From Wuchereria bancrofti (Eukaryota > Nematoda > Chromadorea > Rhabditida > Onchocercidae): a DNA stretch of 64,000 bases. The DNA is taken from NCBI GenBank assembly GCA_005281725.1, contig SSBO01000012.1, positions 12,077,851 to 12,141,850 on the forward strand. Direction: 5' to 3'. Positions 27,561 through 41,800 of the stretch are shown piece by piece. The position numbers and the translations under genes are program-made. Numbering within the stretch: the first letter of the stretch is position 1; the number at the start of each line of letters is the position of its first letter. Below the pieces are notes generated by a model. The model did not search any database. It was not told the origin of the DNA and worked only from the letters and a program-made list of their open reading frames with translations.

Positions 27561-29831
27561 TCATCACAAGAGAAATTTCAACAATTTCTGGTAAAATTAT
27601 CGAATCCTGGAAAAGTCACAAAACATTTATTTTTCATATTCTTTAACATTTCTTTCTATTGCTATTTGTTTCTATATATACTTTTTTGTTTTCGATTTGT
27701 GATTTATTTAAGTAGACTGCTACATCTTACAGTCTTATAATATGACAGATTCATTTCGAAAGAAACTCTTTTAAAGAAATGATATTCCGGTAATATCTTT
27801 ATTCTAACTTTGTTTGAACTTTATTTCCTAAGATTTGCTATCTTCATTAAGTCTGAATACTGGTCGTTTTCCTGATGCCACGTTCATCAATATACAACGT
27901 TCACGTGAAATTAATGATACTGGACGGTGGCATACTCGTAATCGGCATTGGTATTCATTTCATCCTGTCATTCGTAACAATATTGTTAATCAGGACAATT
28001 TTTGCATCTGCTTATCAACTTATCAACTATACCACTTCAAAACTGATTGTAAAAATGTGGTTGTAAAGTTTACTGTTATCTTTAACTGATGGTGGAGAAA
28101 GGCGATATCATCCTTTCTCTCTTATGCAACCAATTAATGGATGTAATTTGATCAAATTATTTCCAGAGATATAAAAAAAATTCAGAATATTTGCATACAT
28201 CTGAAACGATAAATCATTGAAAGAAAAATAGACAGAAACAGCACTGAGTGCTTCATCAAATAATGTCACTTATTTGGAAAGGAAAATTCCTTTAAAAGAC
28301 TATCTCTTCAATTAAGAACCCTGCTGCTAGGGTCTGCCAGAAACATCAGTTCCTCAGTATCCAGAAGTACCGTCTCCAGAAACAGGAAGCAGCCTCTCCA
28401 AAAACAGTCTCCAGAAGCATCATACTTTGAAATTGTTCTAGTACTATAATAAGCCGATAATATAATAAATTCTGCTAATAACAATAATGATAGTAAATCG
28501 ACATTTGCGCAGCATATCAAGCATATTGAAGAGCATATCTAAGCACCATCGTAAGTCATTCAAAAGTATAGTAGAATGATATTTTCGAATATTTATTTCA
28601 ATTCTTACGATCATATGGCATCGTTTATAGCTTTAACAATTATAGTAAGATGAAATTTGCACGATGTTTACTTATGTTGTGGTTGTCATAAAGTTTAATG
28701 GCAGAAAGATATTGTACAATCTTTCGTCGGGAAATGTTGCATAAGCGTCTCATAATTTGGAATAAAATGCTGCAACAGCTGCTTGAATACTTAACGCAAC
28801 AATTTGACACCGTAAACTGGCAAGTCTGTACGGTGTGTGCATGCACACATATGTATATGTGTGTTCGTGTGCGTGTGTGTATATGTGTGTGTGTCTGTCT
28901 GTTAAGTGTGTATCCGTCGTGTGCTATTTTTGTTGGTTGGAATGGACTTTAAATTTTGGCTAGAGGGAGTGGATGGCGGGGTTTTGCCAGGTGGTAGGCA
29001 CATGTTAGGTTACTTTTATTTTAGATCTGCCATAAGTTTCACTTTTGAATTTCGAAAATTTTTTCAAATTTAAATTCAAAATTTCAGAACGTTTTAGTGT
29101 TACTTTTATTATTATTAGTGTTGTTTCGCATTTTTGTATTCATATTTGACGCATTCCGCATACTTTAGATATTTTAGTATTTATGGGCATACGAAATTAT
29201 CGTATAAATTTTGAAGTTTCTTTTTTGTTAATATTTTTAATACATGTTCATTACTAAAAGGTATATGTAATGATGAAGTGTATATTGTTATCACTGACGG
29301 TATGTGTCATCTCCGAATTTTAAGTAAGTGAAGATTTTGCTTTATTTATGATAAAATTAGAAAGTACGAATTAACAATTTCACATTAGGCTCTTTTTCCT
29401 AAAAATCATTTTATCAAGGATTTCTATATATTTCTGGCATCGAAGTTACCTGAATTATGCTGCATTCTTGATATGAAAAACTTTAAGGTAAAAGCATGAT
29501 TAGCAAAGTTATGCTGAAGACCTGACTCTTTCGATTATACATTGGAAAGTTAAACTTGTTTGTACTGAAGTCGTGAGGACATATGGCTTGCATGGTAGAT
29601 CTATCGGTTAAGCGGTTTGCACAGTGGTTTTGAAAAGACCAGTATATGCTATATCTGTTCTGTAATGATAATTTAATTCGAAAAAATATAGTAACTGTTC
29701 GTGACTGTTTTACGTTCCCTCTAATCAACGCTGTTTCTGTCATCAAAGGACAAAATTTAATTTTAGTGTTGGGTACTGTTACATTTGTTATCCCAAGGAT
29801 TTGAGAACTGATAGGCGAAGTTCGCTTGGAA
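27561..29831. other. Spacer between the MCT and kinase genes
   Basis: Contains the MCT 3' UTR and presumably the kinase promoter. A 63-codon open frame at 27875-28066 (plus) encodes one strongly hydrophobic segment (GGILVIGIGIHFILSF), but without splice or family support. Around 28325-28430 the motif TCTCCAGAAAC recurs irregularly. Confidence 0.4.
28844..28901. repeat. (GT)n-rich simple repeat
   Basis: Imperfect GT/GTGC/TGTA runs at 28844-28901. The open frames across it on both strands are repeat by-products. Confidence 0.75.
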
Positions 29832-32800
29832 ATGGGTGGCGGTCGTCGACGTCGCATTGAACGGTCCTCTAGTAGTATTGATCGTCGTTATAAACGACCA
29901 CGTAATAGTTCAGAGCGACATCGACGGAATGAATCACGCAATCGGCGCGCCCGTAGACGATCGTGGAATAAAAAAAATTCGGATCACTTCGTAAGTTTCT
30001 TTTTTTGGAAATATGCGAGGAATTTCAGGCTTGTGATTCAGCACATCTAGTCACAGAAGTCACCAAGTTAATCTCTTTCCGCATTCGTACATTACTAGTC
30101 AGCATTTCCAAGCGCTGAATGATAAAAGACACCTTTACTTTCCATTTCAGTATGCTGTGAAAGGCATATTTCATTATCCTAGGCTTCATTCTACGCTTAT
30201 TTTTGGTATGCATTTGGAGCGCTGTGAAAATTATTTTTGTATTTTGAACGGCAACAAGGTGATTAATTTTTTTCATGCAGTAATGAAAAAGGCATTTATT
30301 AAGGGATTTTTCGTCTTTTTTCTAATATTTATATTTTTTACTGTGGGTAAGGTATTTGACGAATTATTATATCAGCTTATGTTAATCTTGGTCTCAAGTT
30401 ATGGTAATTTTTAAGTATGGATGTTGTAATGCATCATGGAATTCAATATATCTTACTCAAAAAATTCTAGATGAAACAACATAACTATAACAAATTATCA
30501 TTTTGAGATGTTCATAGATTTGCAATTGGATCTTTAGTCAGAGGGTTTTTCTACACGTTGATTAAGCTTTTATGCAGGGCTGTTAAAAAACTAACAGTAG
30601 AGAATAATAATAATACTTCTTCCTCTTAATTTGTATCAGTAATTTTCTTTCGGTATCTGATATTGTTCCAATGACTATTGGTAATGATTTATTGGAGTTA
30701 AAATCAAAGTTCACTGGAGATTACATATATTTTGACTTCATGTGGTAACTAGTACAATACTGTATAAAAAAAGAAGCAATGATAAGCTGCTCTTCATAGG
30801 GTTAGTTTTCTTCTACTAACAGATGTTCGAGAAACTCGTCTAAATTTGAGTCAACTAAGATATCGAAGACAATTTTGTAGTTTTTTTTTCTCTTTTCACG
30901 TTTTCGGTCCCATATTACCTTAACTGTTTCCATTTCTAGAATTTTGAATTATCGGATCCTCACATTGCATCATTTAATATATTCAGGTGGATCTGAGTGA
31001 CATCATTTCAGAAAATAGCGCAATTTAATAAACAAACGGTACGCCGTAAAGCATGTTCAGAGCGGGACAAGTTTTTTGTTAATCGTGCTGCTATGTAGGA
31101 CAGATAATAGAAATAAAAAAGTATATGATTTCATTATATCTGTGGGATTCAGTGTGATTTTTGTAATATTTGTGTAAACTGTTGATGTAGTTACGAGAGA
31201 AGTTATTACTTGAAAAGTGAAGTCTGCAATAATTAAAGCTAAATTTAACAGAGTAATTGAGTATTTTCTTCCAGTATGGTTATTGTGTTATTACTGAAGC
31301 ATACAAATAAGTAATGTTGGGTTGAAATTTTTTTTTTTTTTTTTTCAGTTCAAGCATATAGTCCTAGTTGATGTTTGAAATGTTTTGATCATCAGTAAGA
31401 GCGGCAATCGCATTTACGCTTCACTAAGTTTCAACATAATATCCTATAATACAGACGAAGGGAAAGACATGAAAGACTTTTATATGACAAATTGTTTGTT
31501 TATTACTGTTTTCTCTGTAAATCATTTAGTTTCGTACTAACAACGTCAACTATTTAACCTGAAGTGATCGGTAATTAAAATATCGGTTGGTATATGGCAG
31601 ATTGATGACATGAAACACTATGCTTCGGTACAGCTCGACACTTCTGCGTTATATTTGCGGTTTTTTGATGCATCATATAAAATATGGGTATCGTTTTTTT
31701 GAAACAAAAAAGTTTGTTGGAATAATTTAGTAGTATTTTTCATCAGTGTTCATCCCATTAAACTAGCTATCGGCAATATACATGACATAGCGACTGAAAT
31801 AAAATATATGGTTGGAAAATGGTTAACAACGTGTGCTTCTTTTTGAAAAACTGATTTACGCTAGCTTTATTCCTATATTATGGCGATGGGGGAGACATAA
31901 ACGCTGTTCCAGCCAGTTAATTGATTTGAAGTGAAGTTTGAAAAAAAAATGTGTGCACATATAGAATTGAGTTTTTTTTCTTCCATCAGAAGTTGCAGTA
32001 GTATCATCATCCACGCAATCAAAAACATGCAGGCGACAATCCAAAAATATGGTTCCGAAACTTGACCTAATATCAGTTAATTTATTTTTCTTGACAAGTG
32101 ATTCATTTCCAGTGTAGTTAAATAAATACTTCCGTCTTAGAGTTCGTCTTTATGATAGAAAATTCGTTTGTTGGGCATTCTCGTGTGCATGTTTGCTTTG
32201 TGGTACATTTATTACGTAAAGTTTTATTAAAATACTGATTATGATTGATTATGATTATGTTTTCTTATCATTTAGATTGTTAAAGTCAGTTTTTTTTGGA
32301 GTAGCATAATTGAGCAAATATTCAAACCCGAATAAGTACAGCACATAACCATTTCTGAACAGTGTTAAATAATACTAGTTTTGTAATGCCGTAGGTAGCT
32401 CTACCATTAAGTATGAGATTGGTAGCAAAAGAGATTGTGCTATTGCGTTTTACTTGGAACTTGTAAGAAGAATATATTATTTGGATAGGATATCTAAGAC
32501 AAGTTTTGTAGATATACTTAATGATTAAGATCGTGAATGAACTGAAAAAGAAGCTTCGGTTCTTTAAATATCATAAAAGTTTCCAAAACTTTATAAACTG
32601 TTGATTTTAAGAGCAGGAAATGGTTTGGTGGAAAAAAAGTTGTTCATTGACAGAATAATAATACCATTTTAATTTTGCTTTTCATTTTCACAATTATTCG
32701 AATATTTGATTTTGGTTTCTGTGTTGTATAACTTCCAATTACTAAAAATCATTAAGATGTTGTGTTGTGTGTTGTTGCGTTCAGGTGCTACTGCTGTATT

Positions 32801-35800
32801 GTGAAACATGTGACAGACGTGTAACGTGGAAATGTTTTCGGGAGTAAAATGTTCCACGTAAAGCGCACATTTTTTGTTTTTTAAATCCTCTTCCAGATGC
32901 TTTTCATATCTTTCTGACACTGCAAACAACTGAATATCTAAATGGCTTGCCTTAATTTAAAGCATAACTAAATTAAGTTATCCTAACTTTCAACGACTGG
33001 TAATATTTTACTACTTTTTTTATGTTAGCATAGTCTTTCTTTTAGTCCTTTGCGCCGTTTATAGGCTTTTATGTCTTGCTACCATTTCTTTGTTACAGTT
33101 CAGAAATTACTTTTTATTTTACTTTCAGAAAGATTGTTTTGTAGCACTCTGTGATTAATTTTCTGAATTTTTCTGCCGATGAGGAGCGAAACAGAAAATG
33201 AGAGAATGATATTCATATCTGAAAAGATTTAGAGAGAGAAAGATCGCTTTATGAACATATGTTAGATAAAACAGATAACACTTAAATTACGAGATTAAGG
33301 AAGATGAAGTGGAACGCAGCTAATATTTTATAAGATCACCAGCAAATTTGTATGTTATTGAATGCAGTGATTTTTTCTTCCTCCCAAAACTGGTTTCAAA
33401 TGGAATTTTCCAGTTATGAAAACCTCTTGAAAATTATGTGAATCGTTGAAACCGATATCTTTAATCTCTTAAGCAGTTAATTTTTGATTTTGGATAAACA
33501 TTATAAAGAAATGGATTCAGTAAAAAAACAAATGCATTTTTAACGTTAAATTTTTGGTATTTACTATCTACAACTGTTTGATTTTACTTTCAGGGAAGTG
33601 TTGAAATGCTTTGTTTTCATTACGTAAATAAAGTATATAAATAGAAAAAAAATATATGAGTTTTTGCACAAAGTTTGGAACTATAGTAGGGAGAAAAGGA
33701 AGAAATCAGAGGAATGTTACGTTTTAGCTAGGTAGATGGAACACCACAATTGATGAATTTCAGGAAATAGTGTTATGCATTTAGGTATTTCAAGAGATAT
33801 CTGCTTTCTTGGAGCTTTGAATTGGAAGTGAAATCGAAGTTGAAGAAGACAACAAAACTAATAGGAAATAAAGGATTCGATCATTGGCTTCGACGTGTTC
33901 GGGATATTCGAGGTAGTGAGATGAAGAAGAGGGAAGAGAGTAGATGATATAAAATAGATTGCTGATGAGAAAGCAACAAATTCTGTGGGATGAGCTGAGC
34001 ATCATCTACCGCCGTACATTGTCATATCCTCCGTTATGCAGTTAGCAGCATTAAGCAGCCGTCCATCATCATCCCGGAGCTTTACCAGAATTTCGAGCGC
34101 TGAAAGTTAGAAAGCTAAGAGAAACGCGGCTGTCATATCCGATGAAGATTTCCCTTTATTCTTGATTCGAAGCAACAATTTCCCTGAGCAATAGCAATAG
34201 TAGGTGCAGCAATTTCATTCTTCTTCCTGTTTCTTTGCTTGCTTACTAAACTCATCGACGTACCGACCAGTCAACAAACTGAACTATTAACTCCTTACTC
34301 TTGATTTTACATTATCTTGAAAATCACCTCTTGTTGCTAGCATATTTTTGTTTGAACTACCACTTTGCGGTATTAAGTATTATATGCATGCTGCTCTAAT
34401 TCTAAGCTGGAGTAACTATTGATACTTGCATTATTTTCTTACTACCTTGTCCGTATCATCATCATTCAATACTATCGTAATTCGATTTATGCCAAATTTG
34501 AGTGAATTACATCATGGATGAGGTTAAGTGTGAATAATTACCTGGTGGAAATTTGGTGCTGTTATATTATTATTCCTGCGTTCGCTATTGCTTGAGTAGT
34601 GGTGGTGGTGGTGGTGGTGGTGGTGGTGTGGTGGTGGTGGTCGTGGTGGCGGTAGTGGTAGCGGTAGCGATAGTGGTGGTGCTTTTACATTCAAACAGCC
34701 AATATTTCATCCTCCCAGCTTCTATCCCCGTTGGCCCCTTCCAAGTGGGTCCAAACACCACCAAATTCACCAGGAGTAGCCGCTGTGTTTCCGCAATATC
34801 CGTTGAACGGCTTTTGCCGGTTCTCACTGACACAGCTTAAGGAACCGGTTAATCATCTTACGAAGTCGAGTTTTGGGAAATTATCCAATTCTTTGGACTT
34901 ATCAGCCCATACTCCTGTAATTAAGCACTATTACTCACACCGGATCCCGCAACACGCCACCTTAGTACCGTCACCTGTTCATCACCAATCTTCATTTCAC
35001 GCTTCTATTTTACCCTCTTCATCTATATCTCCATCATTACGCTCAAGTCCATCACAACATCTATCTTATATTTTTAACGGAGTGTTGTCTAAACCACCGG
35101 AACAATACCACATAAAAATGCCACGCCGCGGTTTTGACAGTCTACGGCGAATGCCAATTGTGGTGATTCCACGAAAAAGAAAATATAAAAATTATGTATC
35201 TAGGAGACGTAATACGAAACTTATTGCTAGTCTGCGTCGATGTTTCTCCGATCCATTATTATATCGAAGTTACAATCGTTGGGAAGATCTATCAAGACCA
35301 TTTCTTCCAGAAAAACCATCATCTTCATTTGCACCTTCTGCTCATGCAGCACCCATTGCTGCAATACCTGAAGCTAGTTCCTTTGATGATTCGACGATGA
35401 AGGTTGAAGCTAAAACCAGGAAGGAGTTCGCTTCACTTCAGACGTCGAAAAGATCAAAACCCAAGGAAGAAGTGTTGTTTGGTGGATTGGCAAAATCAGT
35501 AGTTCGAAAAGATGAAGGTATGAAAGTGAAATTTAAAGGTAACGGAAAATTATCAAAAGCATTTGATTTGGGAATGAACAAAGATGGAATAGCTGTTAAT
35601 TATCCGGATCATGTTATCCCAAAGGTGAACGAAGAGGGAGAAAGTTTGATAGAAGTTGTTTTACGTGCTCCCACTCCTCCAACCACCTCCAGAATACGAC
35701 CGCGTAATTTGGCTTCTCGCAGTGTTGTGCTATCAAGAACAACTACCATCGAAACACCGCTCATTAAGCGACGCCTCTTAGGTTGCGCAAAATATCACGA

Positions 35801-38800
35801 AGGTAGTGGTAGCGATCGGAAGGATTATCATCGAGAATATGTCAATATACCTTCAGGAAGTAATAATTTAGATGAAAGAGAAGAAGAAAGAACTGCCGAA
35901 CGAAAGGCTCAGAATACGGTTACAGCTGTTACAGCTGCTTTTTCAACCCTAACATTCGAACCGCAGCAAAATGAGCAAGAACGAGAAGCTATTGCTGAAC
36001 AAGCAAGTAATGCAGGTGCTACAACTGTTGTTGGAACAAGAGGTGCAGAAAGAGTTAGAGGAGGAACAGGTGAAGTTACGATAAGAAGTGGTGTTAGTGA
36101 AACAGAGAAGCCGGTTGTACCAGTGCTACAGCAAACGCTAAATATAAGCTCAGTAAATAATGATAACGATAGCATCGGTATTAGTGGTAACAGTGGACAA
36201 CGAAAATCCCGAAAAATAGTACCACAATCTACCAAGATTACCCTAGTACCACCACCATCCATTCAAAAACCAAAACCACCAACTAAATTATTTTCGCATA
36301 GTTCCTTGCTTGCTACCCTTCAGCTACCAGCATCCGTTAGTGTAAAAGTGGATCGAATTATTGCAAATGCTGATCGGAAAGAAAAAGAACGGTGTTCCAA
36401 TCATGCTCCCATTAATTCGGTATTGTTTTATTTTTCCTTGATATAAAAATACACTCTTTGATGGGTCCAATATCCATCAGTCATTCCTGATAAACATTCA
36501 GAACATCCGCAGTGTGCTTAAATTCAATTTCCGATGCATATTCGCTTTTTTAAATGATATCCGCTGCCTGTTGACAGTGTTTCAGAATGTGCTTAACGTT
36601 CACGATTGGAAAACCATTTCTTAAAATGTTTATCAAGTAGGTGTGTAGAAGTCCAAGGAAGAAGTATCAAAATCATCAGTGTTTTCTTTTTGGAAGAAAA
36701 GTAGAGAAATATAACCAAGTGGAAGATTGTTCGTTTCGTTAGGGTATGGTTTCTTCAATTAATATCTCTGACAGGATTTTTATTCAATCAAATTTATTGT
36801 TGCTTATGCATGATATAAGCTGCCCACATTCCGATTCTTAGTGTTTACTGCTGGATGGATATGCTTCCAATGCTATTTAGGATGTTACGAAACAGGAAAA
36901 TTTTCTCTACCCTGAAAAATTTGTTCACAACCTTTTCATTATTAAATAAAAACGTCTCAAACTACAACTTTTCATCAGGCAACGCTCGACATTTTGTGCA
37001 GGCAGTACTGAACTTTGTTTCAAAGCTGTTTGTATGATTTTTCCACTCCCGAATTTAGCAGTTCAATCTAGGTTCCTTTCTTGGATATTTTTGGAGAATA
37101 TATGAAGTTAATTTTTTGTCTTCATTCCAAAGATCAGGTGACTCTGTACTCCATCGTATGATACTGTGTATCTCTAAACAAACTTTTAATATTGGTCATT
37201 AGAAAAAGGTCACGATACTGATCAGTATAAAGCATAAGATTCGTTGTTAATATCAGTTGGTTAGTTGGAATAACTGTAAATGTTTGACGTTCACGACCTT
37301 AACTTGCTTGAAAATGCTCTGAAAATCAGCACTTAAAACATTCTTATGAGATGTTAAGGTCAGATGAGTTTGTGAAAAGAATCAGGATCATTTATCACTA
37401 GAAATTAAAGACTCTATCTTCTAGTCCTTTGTGCGTATTTTTGGCTGTATTTTGTTTGTCGATATTACTTCGGATTGTTTTCTGGTAAGCGGAAAAGTTA
37501 TTTTGGGACAAAGAAAATAAAGTAGGAGGCTCAGCTCAAAACTTGTTGAAAGTTACCCACTTTATCCGGTTATTGATGGCATGTGAGATTTATTCATTTA
37601 AAATCCATGAGGAATTAATTTTTATCTTTTTCGTGTATCCAAATTTGCGGTTCTATCCCAGTAGTTTAATTTAATTTTAAATTTACTTAATGATGTTAGT
37701 GAATAACGGGATATTTCGAATTTATCGTTTAATTTCTCCTGCAAAATTTCAAGCATTAATTGTCTAATCAAAGAAAACGACTTTATTCTTTGGTTAGACT
37801 AAAATTTCTAATCATACAGCATATTTTTCCTAAAATAATAGGGATGCAGAATACAGAGATTGAAGGAAGCGATTTTTATTCCAGATCGGTCAAGATACAG
37901 TATTGCAGTGGAATTTGAACTTTTAAGACAAATTTTATTTTCATATGTTTCCACAGTATTTTAGACATTTCAGAGTGATCGCTCTGATCGCCTACAACCG
38001 GCATCTTCATCGAAGTCACATTTAACTGGAACCGGACAAACGCCATCAAGTTCTGTTGCGCCTTTGGTAGCACGACCAGTCGTACAGGACGATCGTGATG
38101 GCCATCTTATTTATCAGGATGGTGATATTATTCAAGGAAGATGTGTGTTATTGATTTTTTATTTATTGAAAATAGTAAGATTCCAAGATTTTATGTTTGT
38201 TGAGCTATCGAAATTTTTTTTAGTCTTAATTTTCGTTAAGTCTACTTCTGCTCAATTTTAAATTGATTTCCAACCTGGATTGTCCCGTTTTAGTGGAAAT
38301 CTGATGAAATTATATAATTCAGGAATGTACTTGTAACTCTCATCCTAACCTGTATTTTATCACAGCCGTTACTTAATCACTTTGATCTTTTGTCTAGCTG
38401 TCATTTTTCGTTGCTTTATTTGCCCATTTTAATTCTTTTTTGGTCATATTTTTCATTCACTTCTGAATTTCTTCTTGTTAGATCATTTCATGTTTCATTT
38501 CTTTACTTCTAAACAAAGACAAACATTACTGGTTACTTTTCCTAATTTATTTTAGATGAAATAGTACGTACATTGGGTGAAGGAACATTCGGAAAAGTGG
38601 TGCAAGTTAAGGATGGTACCAAAGGTGGTCGACAGTTTGCATTAAAGGTTATCAAAAATGTAAGCAAATATCGGGAAGCTGCACGTCTTGAGATTAATGT
38701 ACTAAACAAATTACAGGAGAAAGACCCGAGTGGAAAATTGTAAGAATTTTCTCCTTTCTAATGTATCATATAAAATTGAAATATATGCTTATATGCATCA

Positions 38801-41800
38801 TATGAAACTAAAAAATTTAATCTTTTTTTTTTCAGTTTGGTCATACAACTCCTTGATAATTTTGATTATCATGGCCATGTGTGTTTGTTGTTCGAATTAC
38901 TTGGTCTTAGCGTTTTTGATTTTATGGTAAGTCAAAAGCATATTCGAACATCATTTTGATACTGCAGGAGAATGTGTAGTTTTTCACTATCATTTTTTCA
39001 ATATTTAAATTAAACAGAATACGTTTTAAGTTTTTTCGAGATTTAAACGGTGATATGAAGTTCACATTAAAAGTTGAAATTATGATATTAGTTTCCGTAA
39101 TTTTTCTTAAATGTAGACTGCAGCTCGTAATTATGATTTTTTCCAGAAAGCAAACAATTACCAAGCTTATCCAATGGAGCAAGCGCGGTATATAGCTTAT
39201 CAATTATGCTATGCGGTAAAATTTATGCACGATAATCGTTTAACGCACACGGATCTCAAACCCGAAAATATTTTGTTTCTCAATAGTAGCTACAGGTTAA
39301 TAACTAAAAAGTTACTTGGCAAGTAATTCATTTCCGCTTATCATAACATCCGTCAAAATAATTGTTCATAGATGATGAATGCTTGAATATGTTGCTTCTG
39401 TTTTTGAAACTGATCACAATCAATCAATTTATCACTGATCACAATAATTGGAAGTCCATTAACCCAGAAGAAGTCGGAACAAGTAGCATAATATTATTAC
39501 ATACGGCTAGTAGTACTTCGTGTTACCTAATCATTATCACGACAAGTTGTAAATACATAACATATATATATATTACTAAATGAAATCATGTTTCTTATGT
39601 GCGCTTAAATCACGAGTTGTTAACACAAGTCTAAGTTATACTTGATTCGGAAATATCATTTCCTTCATGCAAATCGTAATTAGCTAAGCAATTTCCACTG
39701 TTTCTGATTTCTCTTTAAAATAGAAATTAGCGTTCTCTTGTCTAGAAAACAAAAGACTAATTTCCTCTTTTCTAGCAATACTTTTTTATTATCTTTTCAG
39801 AGTGGTCGAGGATGGAAAGAAAAAAAGGCCTTTACGAATAATTGATGATGCACGTGTGCGATTAATTGATCTCGGCTCAGCAACATTTGATCATGAACAT
39901 CATTCGACAATTGTTTCAACAAGGCATTATCGAGCACCTGAAGTTATTCTAGGTCTTACCGTTTTCACTACAACAGTTTCTACCAACAAGACATATAGTA
40001 TATCCAAAGATTCTCGTCGTTTGCGCTTCACTTAATGATATCAGAATTCCATACAGTTGTTGTAAATAATAAACTAATAATTACTTAATTCAGTTCACAT
40101 TGCTTCAATGTGGAGATCATGAGGGAAAATACACGAATTAGATATAAGAGAATTCTGGGATCTCTAAAGACAGATCAATAGTTATGCTGTAGAGAACCTC
40201 TAAAGCTACTATTTTTTAGAGTCTACCGTAAGAAGATTGAAATCACTATAGGTATCATTTCATTACGGTAGGCCACATGATTGAGATGTCGGGATGGATT
40301 AACTGTCGCACATGACATATAAATATATTTTGACATCATTAAAATTACTTGACTTCTGATATTATCTGACTCGCACAACTTTTTGGTTCTTTTAATTTTA
40401 ATTTTTTTTCTAAAATTCCTAATTTAAGCCGGAACTTAGGATAAAGGTAATAAAGGTATTAGTACCTAACCAGTTAAAAACATGTAGCATATAACTGTTT
40501 CGTACTTTCGTCCTGTATTAAGCATTTTGGTGTCCATAGTTGGCTTGGATGAAATGATAAGTTTGTTGTTTGCAGGATTTTGAAGAATTCTTGATTTTAG
40601 TTACCGAAGGATTTTCTTAAATTCTGTAAGTACCATGATGTCTTACTCAGAGATGTTCCTAAAAAAAATTTTTTCGAATTTACACTATATTGCCTCAGAT
40701 ACAACAAATTGTTCATTGTCTAATGATATTTCAGAATTAGGATGGTCTCAACCATGTGATGTTTGGTCGATTGGTTGCATCTTATTCGAGCTCTACCTCG
40801 GTATCACATTATTTCAAACGCACGACAATAGGGAGCATCTTGCAATGATGGAAAGAATTTTGGGTACATTACCTTATCGAATGTGCAGGAAGTCCAAGTA
40901 TGTATTATCAGTGAGCCTCTTTCTGTTTCCTCTTTTAATTAATTTCCAGTTTTGGGAAATTGCTAGGAAAAACTGAAAATATGTATTCGATAAACAAAGA
41001 ATGGAGTAAAGAAGAAGAGTTAACATTCAGTTGGTGTAATGTACGATTTATTAATTGGAGCATAGGTATAGTTTCTCCCTAAACATAAAAAACATTCTTT
41101 TGTGTTTCGAAAGGTATGTTGCAAATATTGCACCTATCACTAATATTTTCAATTTCAGAACGAAATACTTTTATCACGGACGATTAGACTGGAATGAAAA
41201 AACACAAGCAGGACAGTACGTTAGAGATAATTGTAAACCGTTATCGGTAGGAATTTTTTTCCTCTTCATTAAACTCATTCTTTTAAAAGTTTTGTTTCAA
41301 TTGGGAATTTTTAATTTCATGGATAGCGAAATGTGTTGTAAGGAGAATATATAGTATAGTAGCAGCCTAAGTTTTCGATTCGAGTTTTGTTAGTTTTTCG
41401 AGTTTTTCTGATCAAATCAAAGCAGCATGTGTTTGATTTGATCGAAAGTCTTATAAATATTATTTTCCATTGAACTCAGTTTTTTTTTAAATTTTTTTTA
41501 TTTTTAATTATTTTTAAATCCTAACTTATTAACTTGTCTAAGCATAATTCATTTCAACTTTATATTAATATATAGTAGGGAAACCCTTTTTTGTACTCAC
41601 AAAAACACCGATAAAATTAGATTTCATTGGAAAATTAGTTAAGGGAAGCTGTTTCATGATTAAAGCATTTTTTAAACGGAATATCCGAAAATCAAAAGCC
41701 TTTTATCTTCTAGCTTTCTTGGCAAGAGATACGGAGCGATAAGATAGAAAAGCATATTGAAAGTGCTGTTTTGAGAAAGTAGAAAACAGAATTAGAAAAA

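Noticed and set aside
29483..29857. 124-codon minus-strand frame
   Set aside because: Its start is antisense to the Arg/Ser-rich first kinase exon, and the rest lacks recognisable features.
32669..32929. 86-codon minus-strand frame in kinase intron 1
   Set aside because: Composition is plausible but there is no acceptor, family match or partner exon.
34553..34840. Gly/Val-rich plus frame and Thr/Pro-rich minus frame
   Set aside because: Derived from the GGT repeat in kinase intron 1.
35909..36262. 117-codon minus-strand frame
   Set aside because: Antisense shadow of the long kinase exon.
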